Positions 1 through 8,700 of a DNA stretch of 29,169 nucleotides are shown here, piece after piece (within the stretch, counting starts at the first letter, position 1; every line of letters starts with the position of its first letter). A program made the position numbers and the translations under genes. Where the stretch lies: contig JACRIA010000069.1 in the NCBI GenBank assembly GCA_016215735.1, positions 1 to 29,169 on the forward strand. The letters are read 5' to 3'. The notes under the pieces were generated by a model. It worked only from the letters and a program-made list of their open reading frames with translations. It was not told where the DNA came from and made no database searches. This DNA is from Candidatus Peregrinibacteria bacterium. GTDB lineage: Bacteria; Patescibacteriota; Gracilibacteria; UBA1369; UBA12463.

Positions 1-651
1 AATTTATCCGGAGATGTTACGTATCTAAATGTCAAATATGACGGCGAAATTGCTCTCAAAATGGCAGGCAAAAAATTGTATCTTAATCTTTTAAAATATC
101 CTAAAGCTGTTGAAGACAATCCGCAGCTTGCCATGCTGCCGGCGCTTGCGAATAAATGGTATTTTGTGGATTCTACTCCATATGAAAAGCAATACGGGCT
201 GGGTTTTACTGAAAAGCAGGTAACTCCCGAGCAAAAGCAAATAGAAGAAGAATTTTTTAACACAAGTTTGTTTAAAAATCTCAAATATGAAGGCAAAGAG
301 AAAGTCGGCAATATTGACGCCTATAAATACAGCGGCGTTTTTGATAAAGATGCCTTTTATCAGTTTGTCCTGAAGGCTTCAGAAATTAATAAGACACCTG
401 CGACAGAAGCGGAAAAGAAAGATTTGAAAAAAGCGCTTGCGAGTTTTGATATGCCTGCGGAACTACTGATTTCCGCGAACGACGAGATGCTCGTTGGCCT
501 AAAAAGCACTATTGCGTATAAAGATCCTGAACAGAAGGCCGATGCTATTATCAAAATTGACGCAAAGCTCATTGATATCAATCAGTCGTTTACTGTTGAA
601 ATTCCCAAAGACGCTGTTGATTTAATAAAGATGTTTGGCGGAGGAGCTTGA
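1..651 (+). CDS. C-terminal part of a probable lipoprotein-like secreted protein (partial)
   Basis: The frame is open from the first base, so the 5' end lies outside the window; the ATG at 61 is probably internal. The visible 216 residues are rich in Lys, Asp and aromatic residues. They alternate short beta-type stretches with a helical Lys/Glu segment around the TEAEKKDLKKAL motif, and the protein ends in FGGGA. This resembles beta-sandwich lipoprotein domains of the LppX/LolA type, but no decisive motif is visible and the signal peptide would be upstream. The TGA at 649-651 overlaps by 30 bases the 3' end of the convergent TrmB-like gene. Coding status is likely; the functional label is a guess. 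Confidence 0.6.
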   Translation, partial: NLSGDVTYLNVKYDGEIALKMAGKKLYLNLLKYPKAVEDNPQLAMLPALANKWYFVDSTPYEKQYGLGFTEKQVTPEQKQIEEEFFNTSLFKNLKYEGKEKVGNIDAYKYSGVFDKDAFYQFVLKASEINKTPATEAEKKDLKKALASFDMPAELLISANDEMLVGLKSTIAYKDPEQKADAIIKIDAKLIDINQSFTVEIPKDAVDLIKMFGGGA

Positions 652-1428
652 ATCGATCTCGCTAAACCGTGGGTCTTTTCTGCTGGATGAGTTCCAGATT
701 ACTTCGAATAAATGCGTGAAAGTTTCCGCGATCGCGGCGTTGTCAATCAGAATTACAAACTCATTTTTTAGCGATATAAAAGCTATTTTATCGCTATAAA
801 TATTGATTATTGCGTTCGGCGCAAATTCTTTTCTCAAAAATCTTATTTCGCATAAATCTTTTTTAATCAATTCGGCGGCGCTGTCTAAAGCATTTTCCCG
901 CGCGATAATTTTTATTGGAATTTTTTTGAGAATCCGGCGCTCTGTGAACGATTTGAAATATTTTTTTAATTTTTCATCGGTTTCCGATACAGATAAAATT
1001 GTTTTTAGGGGTTTTGCTTCTGATAAGATGCTTTCATATACGTATATTATTGAGTTTTTTCCTTCAAGAAGATTGGTTGCGGGCCGCGAATGGTAGGCTG
1101 TTTTCAAGCCGTCAAGATAACATATATTTTCGGCCAGTTCGCGGATTTTCATGTCGAGTTCTGATTGCTGGTATTTTAAATAATTCAAAATTCTTCTCGG
1201 CTCAGCCGCTGTGTATGAACGCAGAGAGCCTTTTTTGAGCTCCATCATATAGCCCTTATGTTTGAGTTTTTCAATGATTGAATAGGCAGTTGATCTTTCT
1301 ATATCCGCTTCTTTTGCGATGATGCTTGCCGGATTTGTCCCTATTTTCAGACTTGCTAAATAAAGCGCCGCTTCTTTGCCAGCAAGCCCTATGGATTCCA
1401 AAATTTCCTGCATTTTGTGAATTAACAT
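622..1428 (-). CDS. TrmB-family transcriptional regulator
   Basis: 268 residues. Residues about 5-75 form a TrmB-type winged helix: LESIGLAGKEAALYLASL, then IIAKEADIERSTAYSIIEKL as the recognition helix, then a basic wing ending in SYTAAEP. A short coiled linker (about 80-105) leads to a C-terminal effector-like domain (about 120-255). TrmB proteins are sugar- or metabolite-responsive repressors or activators in archaea and many CPR bacteria; the ligand here cannot be read from sequence. The ATG at 1428 is chosen over the in-frame Met six codons later because AAAGG lies just upstream of it. The 3' end overlaps the convergent neighbour by 30 bases. The gene stands alone, so no target is obvious. 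Confidence 0.8.
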   Translation of the reverse strand: MLIHKMQEILESIGLAGKEAALYLASLKIGTNPASIIAKEADIERSTAYSIIEKLKHKGYMMELKKGSLRSYTAAEPRRILNYLKYQQSELDMKIRELAENICYLDGLKTAYHSRPATNLLEGKNSIIYVYESILSEAKPLKTILSVSETDEKLKKYFKSFTERRILKKIPIKIIARENALDSAAELIKKDLCEIRFLRKEFAPNAIINIYSDKIAFISLKNEFVILIDNAAIAETFTHLFEVIWNSSSRKDPRFSEIDSSSSAKHLY

Positions 1429-1682
1429 ATGGCGCCTTTAGTTACTAGCAGGAGAATAAACGTATAGTAAAAAATTGCGGCATACAAACGTTTTCTGTTG
1501 ATAGAAGTTGACAACATGGGGCTTCAAAGCAAAAAGCCGCCTTGAATATCCGAGGGCAGGCGCGCGGTTTTATTTTTGCGCCTTTGATTTTTAGAGCCGC
1601 GGAATAAAAAGTCCGGGGCAAAAAGCCGCGATGTCATAAAATTTTTAATTATTTTTAATGCTGTAGTGATTATTCTTGCGTT
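1429..1682. other. Intergenic region with a direct repeat
   Basis: This 254-base gap separates the divergently transcribed TrmB-like and comEC genes. It is GC-richer than usual for intergenic DNA here. The 12-mer GCAAAAAGCCGC occurs twice, at 1529-1540 and 1618-1629, in the same orientation. A 37-codon minus-strand frame (1524-1637) lies across the two copies but has no recognisable product. A TTGACA at 1508 has no matching -10 box. No RNA gene is visible. Confidence 0.4.
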
Positions 1683-3098
1683 ATGAAATCCCCAGCCAGA
1701 ATATTGTTTTTTGTCATTTTTTGGGCGTTAGGCATTGTTTGCTACAAGGTTTTTTGGGCTGCAATACTGCTTTTGGCGCTGATTGCCGTAATTTTTTGGA
1801 AATTTCGCTTGGTTAAAATTATCTCGATTTTTATTCTCGCTTTTCTGCTTGGTTTTTTGAGAATGTACATTGCGCATGACAAGGGAATTGATTATAGCGA
1901 GGCGGCGCAAAATAAAAAAATAACAGTCGAAGGCTTTATTTGCGAAGATTTGGACAGGCGCGATGACTTTATGTTTTTATACGTGCAGGCTGAGAAAGCG
2001 CAGGTCGCCGGGGTTGCGCAGGCAGCGGATTTCAAATTTATTATAAAAACCGATCTATACGCGGATTTTGAGTATGGAGATTATGTGAAAGCGCAGGGAT
2101 TTCTGGTCGCAGCAGCGGATTATTTTCAGGCAAAAGACATAAAATATTTCATGTATTATCCAAAAATTTCTGCATCTGGCAGTCAAAAACAGAATATTTT
2201 TATGAAATTTATTATTTTTGTGCGGCGCAGTGTCTTAGGTGCTATTGAAAATGTTTTCAGCGAACCTGTTGCGAGTTTTATTGCGGGTTTGCTCATTGGC
2301 AGCCGAAAAAGCATTCCTGATGAAATCATGCAAAATTTCAATAAAATCGGGCTTACGCACGTTTTGGCTATTTCTGGCTGGAACATAACGCTTATTATTA
2401 GTTTTGCCGCGGCGATATTTGGTTTTTTGGGCAGACGGCTCAAGATTATTTTTTCCCTGGTTACAATTTGTATTTTTGTTTTGATTGTCGGCGGAAATCC
2501 AAGCGTTCTCCGCGCAGGCATTATGGGAGCAGTTTCTTTAATTGCTCTTGCGTTTGGCAGACAAGGCATTCCGCTTATTACCCTGTGTGTTTCCGGGTTT
2601 TTGATGACACTAGTCAATCCAAAAATTTTGCTGTTTGATGTTGGTTTTCAGTTTTCATTTTTGTCCACGCTAAGCCTTATTTGTCTATTGCCGCGCTTCG
2701 TTGAATTTTTTAAGTGCATTCCTGCGGCGTTTGGTTTGCGCGACATTTTTCTAGCAACAATGTCTTCGCAAATATTTATTTTACCGATTGCTGTTGCCGC
2801 CTTTGGACGAATTTCCATTGTTTCACCGATTGCGAATATTTTTATTTTGCCTTTTATTCCGTTTATTATGTTTTTTTCTTTTTTTGCGATAAGTCTGGGT
2901 GCGATTTTTTTGCCTGCAGGCGCCCTATTAGCGGTTTTACCGATAATGCTTTCAAAATTCATTTTTTGGATTTCAGCCTTGATGGCTAGTTTTGATTTTG
3001 CCTATATAGATGTTTTTCAAATTCCAACGTCTGCGAGGCTGCTGTATTTTACCTTTATTTTGTATGTTTTAATCAAGATTGAGGTTTTTGAGGCGTGA
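1683..3098 (+). CDS. comEC: ComEC/Rec2 competence channel, membrane part only
   Basis: 471 residues. ComEC forms the inner-membrane channel that brings single-stranded DNA into the cytoplasm during transformation. The N-terminus has several hydrophobic helices (about 5-65), followed by an extracytoplasmic OB-fold-like segment (about 70-165). The competence domain follows, with the family blocks LAISGWN (near 229), NPSVLRAGIMG (near 273), DVGFQFSFLSTL (near 320) and GRISIVSPIANIFILP (near 377). Full-length ComEC of about 750 residues carries a C-terminal metallo-beta-lactamase domain, which is absent here; the gene stops cleanly after the last helix. Such short forms are common in CPR genomes. 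The stop overlaps the next convergent gene by 30 bases. Start is the first ATG; no clear ribosome site. Confidence 0.9.
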   Translation: MKSPARILFFVIFWALGIVCYKVFWAAILLLALIAVIFWKFRLVKIISIFILAFLLGFLRMYIAHDKGIDYSEAAQNKKITVEGFICEDLDRRDDFMFLYVQAEKAQVAGVAQAADFKFIIKTDLYADFEYGDYVKAQGFLVAAADYFQAKDIKYFMYYPKISASGSQKQNIFMKFIIFVRRSVLGAIENVFSEPVASFIAGLLIGSRKSIPDEIMQNFNKIGLTHVLAISGWNITLIISFAAAIFGFLGRRLKIIFSLVTICIFVLIVGGNPSVLRAGIMGAVSLIALAFGRQGIPLITLCVSGFLMTLVNPKILLFDVGFQFSFLSTLSLICLLPRFVEFFKCIPAAFGLRDIFLATMSSQIFILPIAVAAFGRISIVSPIANIFILPFIPFIMFFSFFAISLGAIFLPAGALLAVLPIMLSKFIFWISALMASFDFAYIDVFQIPTSARLLYFTFILYVLIKIEVFEA

Positions 3099-5624
3099 AT
3101 ATTTTTTGGTTGCCTCTTCCATATCTTCCTTTTTGATTTTTGTTTGGCGCCCAGAGTTTGCGCGTGAGATCTCTCCGGCAAATTCTTTTATAAATTTATC
3201 TTTTTCTTCGCGTATCCTGTTTAGATCCAGCTCTTGGCCGTCCCTTCTTTTAACCATAAATCCGCGATATTCATGTTCACCCAGACTTGTTTCTTCGTTG
3301 TTAACATCGGGGCGCTTATTTCTGAACAAATCTACATAGTGTTCAATTATATTTTGATCATTGCCGTCTCGCACTCTATCGATATCTAGGATTTCAACAT
3401 TCGCGGCTTCGCCTTCCACGTCAAGAATTTTTTCACCTCTTGTATGATCGTATAATGCTTCATTTAGATCTTTTATCCTTTTATCCTCAAATCGGCTGCT
3501 CCTGTCGCGCAGGCGTTTTGCGCCCTCGTGGCGCTGGCTTTGTTCCAGCATATATTCAAAAACCTCTACAATGCGGAGACCTTCAAGCTTTCTTCGCATC
3601 GCCGGATTATCCTTAATACTTCCGTAAATCAACATTTGCGTTAACGGATTTTGTTCCATTTCAAGTTCAGCCAGTCTTTCCCGGCTCTTTTTATCTTTTG
3701 AATTGATTTCGAGAATTTGCTTATGGATTTCAATTTCAGAGTCGATGTTTCCTTCTTCCTCAAATTTTTCTGCTGCTTTTCGAAGCGTATGAATCTGAAC
3801 CGTCTGTTCAAAATCTACTACTTTTTCCTTTGCCTCCTTTTCATTGTTAGCTTCTTCGATTATTCTATCCACTGTTTTGGGGTTTAACTTGCGCAATAAT
3901 GCCATTCTTCCATCCAGATCAAGCTCATAGAAGCGGGAGTTATTTTTTTGCGTTTTGTCATCAAGCGACTGGAATGCCTCGAGGGTTTTTTTGCGCAGCG
4001 GATCATCTAATTCCGAATTTTCATAATAATCGCGGAGTTTCTTAAGCGGTAACTTTTTAATCCATTCTTTGTATGCGGCCGCTGTTTTGTGCGCTATAAG
4101 TTTTCTTTTTTCAAAATCTTTTACTTTCTTCATAAATTTTTCTTGAAGCGTATGAGTTTCGTTGATTTCCCTGGTTGCTTCTACCAATATCTTTAACCTT
4201 TCGCGCAAATTACCTTTCATAAACTGCTTTTCAAAGCGCTTTTTGTATTCTTCGGGCATTGATTTGAATTGTTCCAAAACATGTTTTCTAAACGGCACTT
4301 GCAGGCTGGAATCGCTTAAAGATTTTTTCTTTTCATCCAGCGATAATTTTGCGGTTTCCCGCCTCCATCTCAAAATATAATCCCCGTTTTCCCCCATTGT
4401 TTTTTTAGCAATTATTCCTTGTTCTGCCAGCTGTTTTATTTTTTTCTCGAGTTCTTTCATAATCCGCATATGTTCTTTTACCTCCGCTGCTATCTCCTTT
4501 TTTTTGTTATAGTCCGATTCCCAAAAATTATATTGTTTTTGGATTTCTTCGGGCGCTTTTTCGTATATTTCCGCCAATTTTTCTACCTGTTTTTCACATT
4601 TATCGAAATTTTTGACGCATTCTTCGATAAACTTAATGTCAAAATCAGACCGCGACACGCTTGCCAGCGCGAAATTCTTTTCAGCAGAGCTAAAATACGG
4701 AGTTTTATCCACTTTTTCCATGTATTTATTTTTGAGCTCAGCGCGCATTTTAGTTATTATTTCTGTTTTTTCTTTGCGGGTTTTTGCCTGATCAAAATCG
4801 CGTCCGTATCGTGATTGTCTTTCACGGGAAAATTTATTAAAGTCAGATTTTAATTCTGTTAAAGATTCAGCTGTTTCCTTGCCTCTTGCGCTTTTTTCCA
4901 TCCCCCATTCTTTCAAAAGCTTTTCCTGATCAGCAAGCGAAGATTCTTTGAAGCGTACAGTCATCATGTTAATATCGCGCGAATTATATTCATCGGATTT
5001 TTCCAGACGCTTCATCAGATCATTGAAATTGCGCATGTTTTCTTCAAGGCGCGGAAGATAATCCTCGCGCTTTTCATGCCTGCGCAGTTTTCCGAATTCA
5101 TCCAAATGAACACGCGAGTTGCCGACGTACTTTATTAATTTATTGCGAAGTTCCTGCAGGCTTTTGATTTCATCAGGAAGCGCCTCGAGATATTTCTGTT
5201 TTTTTTCAATCTCCTGCGTCAAAAATTCATCTTTATATTCCTGCAGAGTATCAATTTTTTTAGAAGGATTGAGTCCGAATAATTCTTTGTTAACATCGAG
5301 TTTTGAAAAATATTCACGCATAAGGCGTTGAGTTTCTTCGATGGTTTCTTTTATTTCTTCATGCAAAATCTGCAGAGCTTCTTTATCGCGTTTGCGCTCA
5401 ATGCGTTCTAGGCGCGAGAGAAATTTTTTCTGTTCAGTTTCGCTCAATAAATCACTAGCCTCTTGTATTTGACCCCTGATATTTAAAGCATTTTGTATAT
5501 GGTCGTTGTTGTTTTCAAAAAGATCGTACGCGTTTTTTTTGTTAGTAGCCAAATCATTCAAATCATCTTTTGTGATTTCCGTGCCGTCATCAAATCTTTT
5601 TGCTATATTTTCGTTTCCTGCCAT
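3069..5624 (-). CDS. Large charged helical repeat protein of unknown function
   Basis: 851 residues, cytoplasmic by appearance: no signal peptide and no membrane helix. Almost the whole chain is predicted amphipathic helix rich in Lys, Glu, Arg and Leu. Two segments of roughly 65 residues look homologous: from W420 (containing VPFRKHVLEQFKSMPEEYKKR) and from W521 (containing DPLRKKTLEAFQSLDDKTQK). Both start with a Trp, have a Pro-x-Arg-Lys turn, a Phe-x-Ser-(Met/Leu) step and a final Arg-x-x-Leu-Leu/Ile helix. Weaker copies may lie around 180-245 and 300-385. Residues 605-660 include one tetratricopeptide-like helix pair (EEGNIDSEIEIHKQILEIN). The last 170 residues are less repetitive. The gene is downstream of nrdJ, separated by two palindromes. 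No function is assigned. Confidence 0.75.
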   Translation of the reverse strand: MAGNENIAKRFDDGTEITKDDLNDLATNKKNAYDLFENNNDHIQNALNIRGQIQEASDLLSETEQKKFLSRLERIERKRDKEALQILHEEIKETIEETQRLMREYFSKLDVNKELFGLNPSKKIDTLQEYKDEFLTQEIEKKQKYLEALPDEIKSLQELRNKLIKYVGNSRVHLDEFGKLRRHEKREDYLPRLEENMRNFNDLMKRLEKSDEYNSRDINMMTVRFKESSLADQEKLLKEWGMEKSARGKETAESLTELKSDFNKFSRERQSRYGRDFDQAKTRKEKTEIITKMRAELKNKYMEKVDKTPYFSSAEKNFALASVSRSDFDIKFIEECVKNFDKCEKQVEKLAEIYEKAPEEIQKQYNFWESDYNKKKEIAAEVKEHMRIMKELEKKIKQLAEQGIIAKKTMGENGDYILRWRRETAKLSLDEKKKSLSDSSLQVPFRKHVLEQFKSMPEEYKKRFEKQFMKGNLRERLKILVEATREINETHTLQEKFMKKVKDFEKRKLIAHKTAAAYKEWIKKLPLKKLRDYYENSELDDPLRKKTLEAFQSLDDKTQKNNSRFYELDLDGRMALLRKLNPKTVDRIIEEANNEKEAKEKVVDFEQTVQIHTLRKAAEKFEEEGNIDSEIEIHKQILEINSKDKKSRERLAELEMEQNPLTQMLIYGSIKDNPAMRRKLEGLRIVEVFEYMLEQSQRHEGAKRLRDRSSRFEDKRIKDLNEALYDHTRGEKILDVEGEAANVEILDIDRVRDGNDQNIIEHYVDLFRNKRPDVNNEETSLGEHEYRGFMVKRRDGQELDLNRIREEKDKFIKEFAGEISRANSGRQTKIKKEDMEEATKKYSRLKNLNLD

Positions 5625-5640
5625 TGAGAATATTTTGTTA

Positions 5641-5698
5641 GGTGTTCGCCTGCGGCGATTTTTAATAGCGCCTGTGCCCGCCTCAGGCGGACGGCGTG
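5641..5698. repeat. Palindromic element, one half copy and one full copy
   Basis: A partial copy at 5641-5658 has the stem TTCGCC/GGCGA with loop TGC. A full copy at 5668-5698 has the outer arms GCGCC and GGCGT, the side bulge TGTG, and inner arms CCCGCC and GGCGGA around a three-base loop. They lie between the nrdJ stop and the start of the 851-residue protein. The element is strongly GC-rich against AT-rich surroundings and belongs to the family also seen near 7.3, 11.7, 14.0, 17.4 and 21.7 kb. Confidence 0.75.
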
Positions 5699-5726
5699 TT
5701 AGGACGCCCGTGGTGCTGTTGCGTTG

Positions 5727-8700
5727 CTATACAGTACACGCGGAGAATCCGCAATTCAAGCACAAGATACAGCCTTCGCCTTGACGTATTTCCGCAGAAC
5801 ATTCCGGGCATTTACATTCGCGCAACAATTGTGCTTTGCTCAGCGATCGATGCTGATGTGTTGTGAATTCTTCGGAAAAGGGGGAGCCCTCGCTTGCGAT
5901 CGGCGGAAGTATTATCTCTTCAATTTTGTTATTTTTTATCTTGGCCGTTCCTTTTTTCTGTTCCGGGATATCCGGCTGCGGAATTGTTTTTGATTTATTC
6001 ACTTTTCCGATATTAAGCACCTGCGATTCGCGGCTTTGGTCTCTGTAAATCGTGATTCCTTTGCAGTGCAGTTTATATGCGAGCCAATACGCTTGCTTGA
6101 TATCGTCGATCGACGCGGTTGACGGAAAATTTATTGTTTTTGATACAGAACTGTCAACATATTTTTGAAACGCGGCCTGCATTTTAACATGCCATTCAGG
6201 CAAGATATCCTGCGCGACGACAAAAACTTTTCTGATTTTTTCCGGAATCCATTTTATATTTTGTATTGATCCAATTTTCGCGATTTCAGCCATTAATTCA
6301 GGGGAATAAAGATTTTCTTTTTTCATTTCATCCTCAAAATATTTATTCGTGTAAACAAATTCAGTGCCGTCCATCACATTTTTGATATATGAGATTGCGA
6401 AGTTTGGTTCGAGTCCGCCAGAGGCTTCCGCGAGCATTCCAATCGTGCCGGTTGGAGCAATAGACGTGACGCATGCGTTTCTGATTTTAATGCCTTTTTT
6501 ATCGTATTCAGAGCCTTTCCATACTGGGAATACGCCGCGTACAGCCGCGAGTTTTATAGAATGTTTTATCGCGGCTTCATGAATGAATTTCATTGTTTTT
6601 TCGCCGAATTCAACTCCTTCATCTGAATTGTACGGAATATGCAATTGATAAAGAATATCCGCAAAACCCATTATGCCGAGGCCGATTTTGCGCGTTCTAT
6701 AGGTGTTTTCTTTAATTTGTTCAATTGGATAATGGTTTACGTCAATGACGTTATCCAAAAAATGTACGCATTTTTCCACAAGTTTATCGAGTTTTTCCCA
6801 ATCCAAATCCTTGCCGCTGCTTGCTACCACTTTATTAAGATTGATTGAGCCGAGATTACAGGATTCGTATGGAAGAAGCGGCTGTTCTCCACAATTATGG
6901 ACTACAAGTCCGTTTGCAATAAAACTGTGTGTGAGAGGTTCCGTAAGATCATATACAAGTTCTGTTCCAATGTGTTTTAGATTTTGAAATGTTGCGAAGA
7001 AATATTCTTTATACGGCTTTCTTTTCATGTTTTTTAGCGCAAGAGCAAGTTTTATTTTTTTGTTTGATTGAAGGAATCCGATTTCATTTTTGAATCTGGC
7101 AAGATTTTCTTTTGATATAACAAGTTCATGTTGCGCTTTTGTTCTGTAGAATTTGCTGCTGCCTTTGCCGTCTGGCAATTTTTTCCATCCTTCAAGTCTT
7201 CTGTTGCTGTATATTTTTGAAAATATGCCGAAATTCAAAAGCATTTGCTGAATTTTTTCCAAAACATCGAGGTTACTTTGTGCCAATCGTACGCTGAATC
7301 CTTTTTCTTTTGTGCCTGCGGTGTCGCTTCGCGACAGCTTATTTCTATAGACCTGTGTTCGCCTGCGGCGAACGGTCTGTTGAAAACTTCCGTCCGCAGA
7401 AAATAATCCCTGCAAAAATCCTTTCTGAAATGTTTCCGATGCAGTGAATATTTTTTCATCAATATCGTATTTACAAGGATTCAGTCCGTATGAATGCGCT
7501 AGTTCTCTCAAACGGCTTGAGCTGATTCGAACCTCATTCCTATTTGGGATTTTTACAATTCCTATTTTATTGTTTAACAATTCGGCTACCATTTTTTGAA
7601 ACATTGGCGCAAGACTGTATTTTTCCTCGCCAAAAAACGCTAATACTAATCTGGCTTTTTTGAATTCTTTGTTGTTCAGATATCCGTCTCCGACATACCA
7701 TCCAAGAATGCGGCCTGTTGCGAGATTTCCGTTTTTCCCGAACCCGCCTTTTCTATTTAATATATAAATTTTATCGTCTTGTTTTAGATCTTGCGCTTTA
7801 ATCCACCCATGTTTTGTCATTATTTTGTGATTCGCTGTGAGCTTTAAGCTGAATCCTTCTTTTGTTGTTAGCTTGTAGACGTCTTTTTCTCCAGTGATGA
7901 ATACTTTGCTGGCTTGAAGGCTGGATTTTTCGCTTATGCGCGAGTCAATGGTAAGCTTAATCGGGTTTTGTTTTAAAAATAATTCTTTTGCTGAAACCAG
8001 CCCTTTGTCCGTATAAATTAATGTATCGCCGGTTACGCATGGATTTGTGGCTTCTATATCCCCTAAATGCTTTACCGGACTTTTTCTATTTATTTCATCA
8101 ATAAAAATTAGACCCGGATCGCCGTTTTTCCACGCGTTCGCGAGAATGATATCAAAAACCATTTGACTGGGCAGTGTTTTTACGACTTTTTTATTGCGCG
8201 GATTCAAAAGCTCATATTCTTCATTTTTTTCAAGAGCTTCCATAAATCTGTCTGTTAATGCGACAGAAATATTAAAATTCGTGAGAGAATTCATGTCGGA
8301 TTTTGAATTGATGAAATCCAAAATATCCGGATGGTCAACGCGCAAAATTCCCATATTGGCTCCGCGCCGCTTGCCGCCTTGTTTGATAATTTCTGTCGCA
8401 GCGTCAAAAACTTTCATAAAACTCACTGGTCCGGAAGAAACGCCTGTTGTAGAGCGCACTACATCGTTTGACGGCCTTAATCTTGAAAAAGAAAAACCAG
8501 TTCCGCCGCCGCTTTTGTGGATAAGGGCGGCATGTTTCAGGCTTTCAAAAATTCCTTCCATTGAATCTTCAACTGGAAGAACAAAACATGCAGACAATTG
8601 TCCAAGTTGAGTTCCAGCATTCATAAGAGTGGGGGAATTCGGCATGAATTCCAGATTCGCGATCATATTGAAAAATTCTTCGCTTGTTTTTTCAACATTA

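Noticed and set aside
8194..8610. A 138-codon plus-strand frame inside nrdJ
   Set aside because: It is a shadow of the conserved reductase core on the other strand.
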